DNA of 64,000 nucleotides from Clostridia bacterium (GTDB taxonomy: Bacteria > Bacillota > Clostridia > TANB77 > CAG-508), in NCBI GenBank assembly GCA_017429505.1, contig JAFROW010000011.1, positions 124,001-188,000 of the forward strand, read 5' to 3'. This document shows, one piece after another, positions 18,521-27,631 of the stretch. A program made the translations under genes and the position numbers. The notes below the pieces were generated by a model. That model searched no databases. It was not told the DNA's origin and saw only the letters and a list, made by a program, of their open reading frames with translations. Each line of letters starts with the position of its first letter. Within the stretch, counting starts at the first letter, position 1.

Positions 18521-18952
18521 CTAAAGCGTATATAGTAAAGCATCTACTTCATTGTAATATTTAGGACGCATTCCAACTTGTTTAAATCCAAATTTTTTAT
18601 ACAAATTAATTGCAACTATATTATTGCTTGCTACTTCAAGATTAAAATTTTTGCAACCACGAGATTCGGCAATTTTAATTAAACCATCTAAAAGAAAAGA
18701 AGAGTAGCCATTTCCTCTTTTATCTTTTTTTATTACAATATTATTTAATTCTGCAGTATCTAGAACAATAGAAATACCTGCAAATCCAACGATTTCAGAA
18801 TTTACTTTGCAACATAAATAAATAGAAGAATCATTTTGTAACTCTTTTTCTAAAATATTGTAATTCCAAAAATCGTCAAAGTCAGTTTCTAAAGTGTTTT
18901 TTATTAAATTCAAATCTGAAAGTGTGAATTTTTCAATCAAAACGTTTTCCAT
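18521..18952 (-). CDS. rimI: Ribosomal protein S18-alanine N-acetyltransferase
   Basis: 143 residues, GNAT fold. The acetyl-CoA loop is KRGNGYSSFLLDGL (about 80-93) and the family end FGFKQVGMRPKYYNE is present. It is the last gene of the minus-strand tsaE-tsaB-rimI group, an arrangement well known in Firmicutes. Confidence 0.85.
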   Translation of the reverse strand: MENVLIEKFTLSDLNLIKNTLETDFDDFWNYNILEKELQNDSSIYLCCKVNSEIVGFAGISIVLDTAELNNIVIKKDKRGNGYSSFLLDGLIKIAESRGCKNFNLEVASNNIVAINLYKKFGFKQVGMRPKYYNEVDALLYTL

Positions 18953-19088
18953 TTTTACTTATATTCCTTTCCTACAAGGCACTAAATTTACTAAAAATAA
19001 ATTAATGATAATTATTTTTCAAATTTATACTCCTATTAGATTATTGATACAATTTATAGTTAATGTTAATATAAATTTGTACTAGTAG

Positions 19089-19781
19089 TTAATATATTAT
19101 TGGTTTTTTGTTCTCTAGCATTCTTTCTGCTTGTGGTTTTCTTAAATACAAAGGAATAACATCGCAAAAATCTTCTTTTTTAAAATGTGCAAGTCCTGCA
19201 AGTCCAAGATTGAAGCTAGATAAATCGTTATTTTCTACAAAATTACAGTTTTTGCCTAATACAGATATGATTTTTTCTTTATAATTTACAGCTCCATCAC
19301 CAACAAATGTAACTGAGTATTCTGAGTCTTTAAATTCATCTAATAAATCAGAAATATTTTCGCATGAAAAGTTGCGTCTTGAAATATAGTCTCTATCTAT
19401 ATTTTCGAAAACTCCTGCATATACATTATCATTTTTTGCATCAATCAAAGAACAAATTACTCCAGTTGTTTTTACATTGTATGCTAAAGCTTCTAAAGAG
19501 CTAATTCCAATCTCCCCAATATTTAAGCTATCTGAAAAAGCTTTAGCGGTTGCAACTCCAATTCGAATTCCAGTAAAAGAACCAGGACCTTTGTCACATA
19601 CGATTAAATTTATGTCATTTAAGCTCATATTTATTGAATCCAATATTTCTTTAATAATTGGCATTAATGTTTCTGAGTGAGTAAGTCCATTGTCTTGTGA
19701 GACCTCTTTTATTAAAGAAGTGCCCTCAAGAACCGCAACTCCACATATTTTGCTAGATGTATCTATACTTAAAATTTTCAA
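19089..19781 (-). CDS. tsaB: tRNA threonylcarbamoyladenosine biosynthesis protein TsaB
   Basis: 230 residues, an actin/HSP70-like ATPase fold with the typical start ILSIDTSSKICGVAVLEG and the stretch DKGPGSFTGIRIG. TsaB partners TsaD and TsaE to make t6A37 in ANN-decoding tRNAs. It lies 39 bases after tsaE. Confidence 0.92.
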   Translation of the reverse strand: MKILSIDTSSKICGVAVLEGTSLIKEVSQDNGLTHSETLMPIIKEILDSINMSLNDINLIVCDKGPGSFTGIRIGVATAKAFSDSLNIGEIGISSLEALAYNVKTTGVICSLIDAKNDNVYAGVFENIDRDYISRRNFSCENISDLLDEFKDSEYSVTFVGDGAVNYKEKIISVLGKNCNFVENNDLSSFNLGLAGLAHFKKEDFCDVIPLYLRKPQAERMLENKKPIIY

Positions 19782-19820
19782 TTTAATTCCTTCTTTCCTT
19801 TTTATTTGATCTATATTACT

Positions 19821-20324
19821 TTAGACAGAGCGAGAATTGTTAGATGAATGAATAATACTTTTTAATTTGTCTAAAATTTTTACATATTTTGAATCTTCAG
19901 TTACTTCAAATTCAAATATTCTTAAATTTTCATCTTCAAGGCTTTTTACAATTTTTATATGAATATAATCTTTAGGCAAAACATCTGAAATCATTTCACC
20001 CCATTCAATTAAGCAAATTCCTTTTTCGAAATACTCTTCTCCGCCAATAGCGTAGAATTCATCTGAATCTGCTAGTCTATATACATCAAAATGATATATG
20101 TTATTTTTGTCAGAAACATATTCATTTACAATATTAAAAGTAGGACTTGATATTTCGTTTTGTAAATTATAGTTTTGCAAAAAACCTTCTACAAATTTTG
20201 TTTTTCCTGAACCTAATTCACCAGTCAAAACTGCGATGTCTCCTTTGTTTAGAAGAGTTGCAAGAGTTTTTCCTATTTTTAGAGTATATTCGGGGCTTGT
20301 TGATTTTATATTTATTTTATACAT
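19821..20324 (-). CDS. tsaE: tRNA threonylcarbamoyladenosine biosynthesis ATPase TsaE
   Basis: 167 residues with Walker A GELGSGKTKF (about 38-47) and the conserved SPTFNIVNEY and HFDVYRLAD segments. It is the ATPase that drives the TsaBD complex. The ATG at 20324 follows TTGGAGGACACT; the in-frame TTG at 20336 lies inside the ribosome binding site. Confidence 0.92.
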   Translation of the reverse strand: MYKINIKSTSPEYTLKIGKTLATLLNKGDIAVLTGELGSGKTKFVEGFLQNYNLQNEISSPTFNIVNEYVSDKNNIYHFDVYRLADSDEFYAIGGEEYFEKGICLIEWGEMISDVLPKDYIHIKIVKSLEDENLRIFEFEVTEDSKYVKILDKLKSIIHSSNNSRSV

Positions 20325-20438
20325 AGTGTCCTCCAAAAAAATATTATGAATATATGATACTACAAAATTTACTAAAAAACAAGGATTATAAATAATTTAT
20401 TTGCATATCTATTAAAGCTATATTAAAATTACAAAAAA

Positions 20439-20475
20439 AGCAAAGGCAGGAGTATGTTGAAACTCCTGCCTTGCT
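20439..20475 (-). terminator. Rho-independent terminator of the foreign membrane protein gene
   Basis: On the minus strand a 14-bp stem (AGCAAGGCAGGAGT and its partner with one bulged base) is followed by seven T. Confidence 0.9.
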
Positions 20476-20505
20476 GTTCATATTACGTTTTGCAGATACT
20501 TCGTA

Positions 20506-21357
20506 TTACTTGTTCTTTACGAATTCAGGTAATGGTTCTTCATAATAGTTTGTGACTTCCCCTGTTTGCAGGTTTCGAAGAGCAAATTTATCTACTTTAT
20601 AAGTACCTAATAACCAAGTCTTATTTGAAATTGCATATACTCCGTAAGGAACATCGTCATCTGATACAGCAATAAAAAGCTTTTTTAATTTAGCTGTGGG
20701 GAATTGAGATCTGATTCCTGCTATATCAAATCTGTAAGAACAAGGGATAAAGTATGCTTTAGTATAATCATTCTTATTAATTACAACTACGCCATCTCCT
20801 GTATCGCCACCACTTACTTCAAAGATGTATTTACCATTGCTGTAGGTAGGACCTGTAGCAGAATTGACTTTAAACAAATTTGCTATTTCGTTTGCTGAAA
20901 CGAAAAGCTTGACTGGTGAATTATCATCAGCTCTGTCATGGGCTACAAGTTCAACGCTGTCAACTTTATTCAATGAGGTATTTATGGCAGCCCCGACTGC
21001 ATAATCTTGTATCCATAATATGGCTGAAATTATTGCGATGGATATAAATAAAGTATATCGTAATTTTCCTTGATAAGACCACCAACACTGCCATAGCGAG
21101 CAGAATATAATCATAATAAAAGATCCCCACAAATTATATCTGGATCCAGAACTATATTCAAGTATGGATATAAGGATAGCTACGATAAATCCAACGATTT
21201 CAACGAAGATACAATGAGAAACATCATCATCAAAGCCTATTTTTTTACCACCATGGTTATAGAGATCACGACGGATTACTCCTATCCAAAACCATGGCCG
21301 TACCAAACATGTGGCACACAGACCCCAGAACAATGACATTAAGATAATACGTAACAT
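20506..21357 (-). CDS. Membrane protein of foreign composition, unknown function
   Basis: 283 residues: four or five hydrophobic segments in the first 135 residues, then a soluble domain of about 145 residues. I do not recognise the family. Base composition and codon use differ from all neighbours: it is clearly richer in G and C, uses CGT and one in-frame CGG (in VRPW, about residue 20), and has many C-ending codons. With its own terminator it looks like a recent transfer from a higher-GC donor. Start ATG 21357 follows a GGAGG. Confidence 0.6.
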   Translation of the reverse strand: MLRIILMSLFWGLCATCLVRPWFWIGVIRRDLYNHGGKKIGFDDDVSHCIFVEIVGFIVAILISILEYSSGSRYNLWGSFIMIIFCSLWQCWWSYQGKLRYTLFISIAIISAILWIQDYAVGAAINTSLNKVDSVELVAHDRADDNSPVKLFVSANEIANLFKVNSATGPTYSNGKYIFEVSGGDTGDGVVVINKNDYTKAYFIPCSYRFDIAGIRSQFPTAKLKKLFIAVSDDDVPYGVYAISNKTWLLGTYKVDKFALRNLQTGEVTNYYEEPLPEFVKNK

Positions 21358-21584
21358 GATTTTTTCCTCCTTTTTGGTGTTATTTGTTGCTATATATGAT
21401 AAAACTAAAGGAGTAAGTTTTCCTTACTCAATTAGTGAGTTAAAGAAATAAGTAATTAAGATATTACTTAAACAATTTTATTATACCAAATTTTTAGCAG
21501 AAAGTCAAATTTTATGTAAATTAAATAATGATTATTGTAATAAACTCATAGTTAGTTTTAATGCTAATTGTAATAGTAAAAAAA

Positions 21585-21645
21585 GTTATAGTTCAGTGAG
21601 AATAATCAACACTTTTAGAAGAAAATAACTTTACTGAACTATAAC
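21585..21645. repeat. Inverted repeat, copy B (GTTATAGTTCAGT arms)
   Basis: Perfect 13-bp arms at 21585-21597 and 21633-21645 enclose 35 bp. The arms equal those of copy A; the loop sequence differs. Confidence 0.75.
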
Positions 21646-21675
21646 AAAAAAATTAATTTTTTTTTCAATATATAC

Positions 21676-21704
21676 TTGATAAAAATTGTCAATTTGTATA
21701 TAAT
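21676..21704 (+). promoter_or_regulatory. SigA-type promoter of the Lon-like gene
   Basis: TTGATA, 17-bp spacer, TATAAT, with transcription start near 21711 and a short leader ending in AAAGAGAGG before the ATG. Confidence 0.75.
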
Positions 21705-21730
21705 ACAATTAAAAGAAAGAGAGGTAACAA

Positions 21731-24142
21731 ATGAAGAGCAAATATGAAGTAAACCCTAGAAGTTTAAAAATGACATGTGATCCAAATTGGTTCGATTTTG
21801 AAACAACAGAAAATTTGGAACATATAGAAACAGGAATTGGACAAGAAAGAGGAATAAAAGCACTTGAATTCGGAGTTAATGTAGAAGGAAAAGGTTACAA
21901 TTTATATATAGAAGGACCAAGTGGAGTTGGAAAAACAATGTATACAAGAAATTATTTAAATAAAGTTGCTCCAAAGAAAAAGGTACCACAAGATTGGTGC
22001 TATATATATAATTTTGATAATCCAAATGAACCAATTGCTGTAAGCCTTCCAGCAGGACAGGGAAAAGAATTTAGAGATAGTATGGAGGGTTTTATAAAGG
22101 AAATAAAAAAAGATATAAAATCAACTTTTAATAACGATGATTTCGAAAAGGAAAAATCTCTTATCAAGAAGCAATATGAAGAAAAAAGAGAAAAACTTAT
22201 GGACCATTTAGGAATAGAGGCAGCAAAGTTTAATTTTCAAGTGAAATCAGCGCAAAATGGTATTTATATGATGCCTGTTTTAGATGGAAAAGCTCTTAAA
22301 GAAGAAGAATTTGATAAACTAGATGAGGACATAAAAGCAGAATATGAGCAAAAGTCTGAAATAGTTCAACAAATGATAATGGATGCAATAGGAGAAATAA
22401 AAAATATAGAAAGAGAATCTGACAAAAAAATATCTGAATGGCAATCAAATGTTGCTTTACTTACTGTTAATGTTCACATAAATTTTCTGAAATCTCGATA
22501 TAAAAGAAATAAAAAGATTACAAACTTTTTAAATGCGGTTAAGCAAGATGTTTTAAAAAATGTGCCTAAATTTTTAGAAGAAGAGCCTAATCAAAATGCA
22601 CAACAAGGCATGCAACCAAATCCTATGCAACAAAATCAAGATCCATGCCTTAATTATAGAGTAAACTTATTTGTCGATAATAGTAATTTAACCGGAGCTC
22701 CAGTTATAATGGATTGGAACTATACTTATAGCAATATTTTTGGAAAACTTGAATATGAAAACTACTATGGAGCATTAAAAACAGATTATACAATGCTAAA
22801 AGCAGGCTTATTACAAAAAGCAAATGGTGGATATATAATGTTTCAAGCTAAAGATTTATTGCAAAATCCAGCATGCTACGAAAACCTAAAAAAAGTATTG
22901 AGAATAAAAGAAATTTCAATAGATAATGTAGCTGAACAAAGATCTTCAATGGTTATGGTTTCTTTAAAGCCAGAACCGATTCCACTTGATTTAAAAGTTT
23001 TACTTATAGGTGATGCAAATATTTATTATACATTATTTTCAATGGATGAAGATTTTAGAAAATTATTTAAAATAAAAGTAGAATGGGAAGATGAAGCACC
23101 TGTAAATAAAGAAAATGTGAACAACTTAGCAAGAATAATACATGATTATTGTGAGCAAGAAGAATTGCCACCGCTAGATAAATATGCAGTAGCTAGAATT
23201 GTAGAATTTGCTTCAAGAACAGCTGGAGATCAAAGAAAAATTTCTACGGCATTTAATGATTTATTTGTTGTAGTTGCAGAAGCTGCAACATGGGCTAAAA
23301 TGGCAAAATCTAAGATTATAACAGAAAATTTTGTAGAAAAGGCTTTAAAAGAAAGCAAAGAAAGAGTAAAAAAATATGATGAAAGATATGCTCAAATGAT
23401 TAAAGATGATAGCCTTCTTATAAGTACATCAGGGCAAAGAGTAGGTGAACTAAATGGTCTTACTGTAATGTCTATAGGAGACTATACATTTGGAAAACCA
23501 GCAAAAATTACAGTTAATACTTATTCAGGCAAAGATGGAATAATAAACATTGAAAGAGAAGTTGATATGTCTGGGACATCTCATTCAAAAGGAGTTCTAA
23601 TACTTTCAGGATTTTTGGGAGAAAGGTTTGCACAAGAAATTCCTTTAAGTTTAACAGCAAGTATATGTTTTGAACAGTTATATAATGGAGTAGATGGAGA
23701 TAGTGCTTCAAGTACAGAACTTTATGGATTACTTTCAAGTTTATCTGAAATGCCAATAAACCAATCGATTGCAGTTACAGGTTCTGTAAATCAAAAAGGA
23801 GAAATTCAACCAATTGGTGGAGTAAATGAAAAAATAGAAGGATTTTATCAAATTTGTAAAATGCGCGGATTAGATGGTTCTCATGGAGTAATGATTCCTA
23901 CTCAAAATGTGCGAAATCTACAACTTTCAGATGAAGTAGTAGAAAGTTGCAAAAATGGTCTGTTTACAATTTATGCAGTTTCAAATATTGATGAAGGAAT
24001 TGAAGTATTAACAGGTGTGCCAGCAGGAAAAAGAAATAGAATGGGCAATTATCCTGCGGGAACTGTAAACTACTTAGTTAACGAAAAATTGAAAAAATAC
24101 TCTAGAGTTATAAAACAAAAAAATGAAATGAAGGAAGAATAG
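21731..24142 (+). CDS. Lon-like ATP-dependent serine protease
   Basis: 803 residues. An N-terminal AAA+ module has Walker A GPSGVGKT (about residue 62); a coiled-coil insertion follows (about 130-260). The C-terminal Lon proteolytic domain has the catalytic serine in GVDGDSASSTEL (about 655) and the lysine in GGVNEKIEGF (about 700). The architecture fits the YcbZ/LonB-like soluble group rather than classical LonA, because the LonA N domain is missing. It should degrade misfolded or regulatory proteins in the cytoplasm. Confidence 0.88.
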   Translation: MKSKYEVNPRSLKMTCDPNWFDFETTENLEHIETGIGQERGIKALEFGVNVEGKGYNLYIEGPSGVGKTMYTRNYLNKVAPKKKVPQDWCYIYNFDNPNEPIAVSLPAGQGKEFRDSMEGFIKEIKKDIKSTFNNDDFEKEKSLIKKQYEEKREKLMDHLGIEAAKFNFQVKSAQNGIYMMPVLDGKALKEEEFDKLDEDIKAEYEQKSEIVQQMIMDAIGEIKNIERESDKKISEWQSNVALLTVNVHINFLKSRYKRNKKITNFLNAVKQDVLKNVPKFLEEEPNQNAQQGMQPNPMQQNQDPCLNYRVNLFVDNSNLTGAPVIMDWNYTYSNIFGKLEYENYYGALKTDYTMLKAGLLQKANGGYIMFQAKDLLQNPACYENLKKVLRIKEISIDNVAEQRSSMVMVSLKPEPIPLDLKVLLIGDANIYYTLFSMDEDFRKLFKIKVEWEDEAPVNKENVNNLARIIHDYCEQEELPPLDKYAVARIVEFASRTAGDQRKISTAFNDLFVVVAEAATWAKMAKSKIITENFVEKALKESKERVKKYDERYAQMIKDDSLLISTSGQRVGELNGLTVMSIGDYTFGKPAKITVNTYSGKDGIINIEREVDMSGTSHSKGVLILSGFLGERFAQEIPLSLTASICFEQLYNGVDGDSASSTELYGLLSSLSEMPINQSIAVTGSVNQKGEIQPIGGVNEKIEGFYQICKMRGLDGSHGVMIPTQNVRNLQLSDEVVESCKNGLFTIYAVSNIDEGIEVLTGVPAGKRNRMGNYPAGTVNYLVNEKLKKYSRVIKQKNEMKEE

Positions 24143-24144
24143 TT

Positions 24145-24687
24145 ATGAAATATAAAGGAAATAAAGGAATAACATTAATTTCTCTTATTCTTACAGTTAT
24201 AGTAATATTAATAATAACAAGTGCATTAATTTTTAATGCACAAGATCAAATCGAAATGAGAAAGATCCAAAATTTAAGCATAGACATAGAAAATTTAAAT
24301 GCAAAAGTTGATGAATATTTTTTAAAATATGGAGAATTGCCTATATTATGTAACTATACGAGCACTGAAATATCAAATTTTAAAAACCGAGACGATTTTG
24401 AAAAAAGTATACAAGAAAAAGCAGAAATGCAAGATGCACAGCTTAATTCTGAATTAAATACAAAAGATGGTGATGAGTATATTGTTATTGACTTGGAAAA
24501 ATTAGGTGGATTAACATTAACTTATGGATATGATAGAGAATATGAGCATCTTAAAGAGACTAGAAATGTACTTGATTTTTCAGGTGATGCAATTGAAGAT
24601 GAGATATTTGTAATAAATGCTAAAACACATCAAATATATTTTCCTCATGGTGTTTTTGTAGAAAATGTGATGTATTATACGTTTTAA
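24145..24687 (+). CDS. Prepilin-like single-pass protein
   Basis: 180 residues with the start KGNKGITLISLILTVIVILI, a prepilin-type cleavage motif and helix, again without Glu at position 5. The rest is a soluble domain with no motif I recognise. It starts two bases after the Lon-like stop, so the two are translationally linked. It pairs with the larger pilin-like protein at 6799. Confidence 0.6.
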   Translation: MKYKGNKGITLISLILTVIVILIITSALIFNAQDQIEMRKIQNLSIDIENLNAKVDEYFLKYGELPILCNYTSTEISNFKNRDDFEKSIQEKAEMQDAQLNSELNTKDGDEYIVIDLEKLGGLTLTYGYDREYEHLKETRNVLDFSGDAIEDEIFVINAKTHQIYFPHGVFVENVMYYTF

Positions 24688-24708
24688 AAGTAGGCTAAAC
24701 GTCAATAG

Positions 24709-24750
24709 TTGGGGTGGAAAACCATGAAGGTTTTCTGCCTCAATATTTTT
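24709..24750 (+). terminator. Terminator after the Lon-like/prepilin-like genes
   Basis: TTGGGGTGGAAAACC (24709-24723) pairs over 15 bp with GGTTTTCTGCCTCAA (24729-24743), three G-T pairs included, followed by TATTTTT. Confidence 0.75.
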
Positions 24751-24765
24751 ATTGCATAGGAAAAA
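24746..24765. repeat. Dispersed 20-mer, copy 2
   Basis: TTTTTATTGCATAGGAAAAA, identical to 13283-13302. Both copies directly follow a terminator-like hairpin, so they are one repeat family. Confidence 0.7.
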
Positions 24766-24946
24766 GGTTAAGTTTATTTGATTCGTGCGGTTGTAAAGCA
24801 ACCTGCACATGTGACAAAGTTACTTTTCTTAAAATTTTTTTTACAAACACAATATTCATATTTACGTTTTCTGTAATTGATGGAAGTAGTTTTAACCACC
24901 TCGACATTTATTATAGAACCAGGAAAACACCTATAACTTTTTAAAA

Positions 24947-24976
24947 TTGACAAAATAATATAAAAAATGATATAAT
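24947..24976 (+). promoter_or_regulatory. Consensus SigA promoter
   Basis: TTGACA (24947-24952), 18-bp spacer, TATAAT (24971-24976). It precedes the intron remnant and the glycosyltransferase genes. Confidence 0.8.
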
Positions 24977-24982
24977 ATATAA

Positions 24983-25123
24983 TTATTAAAGGAAAGGCTA
25001 AAGAAGTTCAAGCTAGAATTAGCAGAAGACAAAACACAAATATTACCATTTGGAAGATTTAAAGAATTATATGAAGAGCAGCATGTAGGAAAAATGCACA
25101 TACGATTCTGTGATGGACAATAA
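24983..25123 (+). pseudogene. Group II intron reverse-transcriptase remnant
   Basis: An open stretch of about 46 codons without its own start reads ERLKKFKLELAEDKTQILPF then GRF, the pattern of the palm/thumb part of group II intron maturases (KF.L.L...KT.I..FGRF). It then degenerates and stops at TAA 25121-25123. The rest of the maturase is missing, so this is a decayed fragment. Confidence 0.7.
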
Positions 25124-25167
25124 GACAAACTGCCTAATAATAATTAAATATTTATTGAGAGGAGGAA

Positions 25168-25189
25168 AGTCGAGCTTGTCTACTCGACT
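25168..25189 (+). promoter_or_regulatory. Hairpin between ribosome binding site and start codon
   Basis: AGTCGAG (25168-25174) / CTCGACT (25183-25189) with an 8-base loop sits between GGAGG (25161-25165) and the ATG at 25197. Linear spacing would be 31 bases; folding the stem brings the effective spacing to about 9. It may also be what is left of an intron 3' end (domain VI). Confidence 0.5.
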
Positions 25190-25196
25190 ATAAAAT

Positions 25197-26228
25197 ATGA
25201 AATCAATAGCATTGATTGTAGATGTAAAAAATTGGGCATTTGATATACAAGCTCAACTTATAAAGAAGTCACTAAAGGACGAATTTAAAATAGATATATT
25301 CTATAGTAAACATGAACCATATAATGAAGACATTATAAAAATATTAGATGATGTGAAGAACTATGATATAATTCATTTTTTTTGGAGAAAAACCATATTA
25401 CCTATATGTGATAAGGAGATACAAAGAAAGTTAGAGAAAAAAAATATTAATATAGAAGATTTAAAAAAGAAGATATCAACAGGCATATATGATCATTTAT
25501 TTTTAGATGAAGATATATACAACCCATTATTTAATGATATTTGTAAAAAATATGTTACTTCTTCAAAAAAATTGTATGAAATATATAGGAAAAATAAAAA
25601 AATAAAAGATCCTTATGCAATTTTAGGAGATACATTTGATGAGAAGCTTTTTTTTCCAAAAAACTTAGAAAGATTTAAAGAAAGTAAAAAGAGCTTAGTT
25701 ATTGGCTGGGTAGGTAATAGCTCCTGGAACAACAAATTATTAGATGGAAACGGAAAAATGATTGACTTCAAAGGATTTCACACGATTTTAAGCCCAGTAA
25801 TAGAAGAATTAAAAAATGAAAGATACAACATTGAAACATATTATGCTGATAAAAATGTGAATTTTATTCCTAATAATAAAATGTGTGACTATTTTAATAA
25901 AATAGATGTATATGTTTGTGCATCTATATCAGAAGGAACACCAAGACCTCTTATAGAAGCAATGGGGTGTGGTGTGCCAATTATAACTACTGATATTGGT
26001 GTGGCAAAACAATACTTTGGAGCCAAACAAAAAAGATATATTATTTCAGAAAGGAAGATTGGCAAGGATGAAGATAACATAAAAAAAGAATTAAAGGAAA
26101 AAATTATTTATTTATACAAAAACAGAAAAGAATTAGAAGAGTTATCTCAGGAAAATTACAATAACTCAAAAGCAATAAATAATTCTTGTTATAATGAAAA
26201 ATATAGAAAATATTTTTCGGATTTCTAA
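25197..26228 (+). CDS. GT-B fold glycosyltransferase (family 4-like)
   Basis: 343 residues. The C-terminal half carries the nucleotide-sugar motif SEGTPRPLIEAMGCGVPIIT (E-x7-E, about residues 243-262) and WVGNSSWNNK earlier. It likely transfers a sugar to a cell-surface polysaccharide or glycolipid. The GT2 gene follows after 81 bp. Confidence 0.8.
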   Translation: MKSIALIVDVKNWAFDIQAQLIKKSLKDEFKIDIFYSKHEPYNEDIIKILDDVKNYDIIHFFWRKTILPICDKEIQRKLEKKNINIEDLKKKISTGIYDHLFLDEDIYNPLFNDICKKYVTSSKKLYEIYRKNKKIKDPYAILGDTFDEKLFFPKNLERFKESKKSLVIGWVGNSSWNNKLLDGNGKMIDFKGFHTILSPVIEELKNERYNIETYYADKNVNFIPNNKMCDYFNKIDVYVCASISEGTPRPLIEAMGCGVPIITTDIGVAKQYFGAKQKRYIISERKIGKDEDNIKKELKEKIIYLYKNRKELEELSQENYNNSKAINNSCYNEKYRKYFSDF

Positions 26229-26309
26229 TAAGGAAAGTTGATCTAAAAAAGATTTATTCTTATGTAAATATATGTCTTGGAGTAAAGCAAGAAAGGAATG
26301 AAATTTAAA

Positions 26310-27377
26310 ATGAAAAAAATATCAGTAATAATGCCTGTATATAATGTCGAAAATTATTTGAAAGAATCAATAGAATCAGTAATAAACCAAACTTATAAAA
26401 ATTTAGAAATTATAATAGTGGATGATGGTTCAAATGATTCATCAGGTGAAATATGTGATGAATATTCTAAAAACGATAAACGAATAAAGGTTATTCATCA
26501 AAAGAATAAAGGTTTATCTGGTGCTAGAAATACCGCTTTAAAGAATGCAACAGGAGAATATATTATGTTTATAGACTCTGATGATATATTTGAATTAGAT
26601 GCATGTGAAAAAATGTATAATGCGATAAAAAAAAATAAGGCAGATTTTGTTATTGGAAATTATATATATATAGATGATGACGGAACTAAATGGGATAAAC
26701 CTGTTTTTTCAAAAGAAAAGTATAATGAATTTGAATTATCTATTAAAGATTATGAAAAATCTTTTTATATAATGAATTCAGGGGTATGGAACAAAATATT
26801 TAGAAAATCTTTTTTAGATGATTTACAAATAGAATTTGAAGAGGGACTTCCAGCAGAAGATGCGATTTTTACAACGTATTGTTTTATAAAGTCAACTAAT
26901 GTATGCTATATCCCTTCAATTGTTTATAATTATCGACAAAGAAAATCAGACTCTATATCAGTTGAGTTAACACATGAATATTTTACAGGTATAAATAAAG
27001 CATATAATATAATATATAATAATTTTAAAGCTAATAATGAATTAGAATATTATAGATATTTTTATGCTAAAAGTATGAATTATATTTTATATAAATTTAT
27101 TGATTCAACTAAATTGAAAAAAGAAGAAAAAATTGAAATTATAAATGAGATGAAATGGTTTTATGAATTAGGATTTGAAATAAATGTTCCTACAATTTTA
27201 AAACCGATAAAATATATTATAGAATCTATAAAAGAAAATGATTATGAACAAACATTAAAATATTTTGAAATATTGAGTCAAATTAGAAAGATGTTACCTA
27301 AAGAATTAAAAGAAAAAATGTCGAAACCCAGTGCTGAAACATATAGAGAAATAGCCGACAATAGTGAAGAAAACTAG
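26310..27377 (+). CDS. GT-A fold glycosyltransferase (family 2)
   Basis: 355 residues. Typical GT2 features: KISVIMPVYNVENYL at the start, IIIVDDGSNDSS, NKGLSGARNTAL and the metal-binding IDSDD (about 91-95), with EDAIF further on. The ATG at 26310 lies 12 bases after AAAGGA, while the ATG at 26298 abuts that site. It probably acts with the upstream enzyme in surface glycan synthesis. Confidence 0.87.
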   Translation: MKKISVIMPVYNVENYLKESIESVINQTYKNLEIIIVDDGSNDSSGEICDEYSKNDKRIKVIHQKNKGLSGARNTALKNATGEYIMFIDSDDIFELDACEKMYNAIKKNKADFVIGNYIYIDDDGTKWDKPVFSKEKYNEFELSIKDYEKSFYIMNSGVWNKIFRKSFLDDLQIEFEEGLPAEDAIFTTYCFIKSTNVCYIPSIVYNYRQRKSDSISVELTHEYFTGINKAYNIIYNNFKANNELEYYRYFYAKSMNYILYKFIDSTKLKKEEKIEIINEMKWFYELGFEINVPTILKPIKYIIESIKENDYEQTLKYFEILSQIRKMLPKELKEKMSKPSAETYREIADNSEEN

Positions 27378-27397
27378 AATTGAATTAAATAATTAAC

Positions 27398-27425
27398 TTG
27401 ACAAAATGTAATTTTATAGTATAAT
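27398..27425 (+). promoter_or_regulatory. SigA-type promoter of the small membrane protein gene
   Basis: TTGACA, 16-bp spacer, TATAAT. Confidence 0.75.
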
Positions 27426-27457
27426 ATAAATAGAAATTGATTTTGAGGAGAAAAAAT

Positions 27458-27631
27458 ATGTTAGCAAAAATTTGGAAAAAAGTTTGTATAGCAATTTTAA
27501 TATTTGCATGTTTATTTAATGTAGTATCAAAATTGGTACATAGAGTATCATTTAACAAAGAAGTACTATCTTCAGCACAGTATATGTATAAACAATACAA
27601 ATACGAAAATGAAAAAAATGTAATAAAATAA
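27458..27631 (+). CDS. Small single-pass membrane protein
   Basis: 57 residues with one hydrophobic segment (about 8-24) and a charged C-terminal tail. ATG at 27458 follows GAGGAG and the gene has its own promoter, so I believe it is expressed. Family not recognised. Confidence 0.6.
   Translation: MLAKIWKKVCIAILIFACLFNVVSKLVHRVSFNKEVLSSAQYMYKQYKYENEKNVIK

Larger units (their letters stand above)
21358..21730. other. Divergent intergenic region with inverted repeat and promoter
   Basis: 373 bp between the foreign membrane gene and the Lon-like gene. It contains the second copy of the GTTATAGTTCAGT inverted repeat (21585-21645) and a promoter (21676-21704). Nothing else is recognised. Confidence 0.6.
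24688..25196. other. Gap with terminator, promoter and intron remnant
   Basis: 509 bp. It holds a 15-bp hairpin terminator (24709-24743), the repeated 20-mer (24746-24765), a consensus promoter (24947-24976), a reverse-transcriptase remnant (24983-25123) and a hairpin between ribosome binding site and start of the next gene (25168-25189). Confidence 0.65.
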
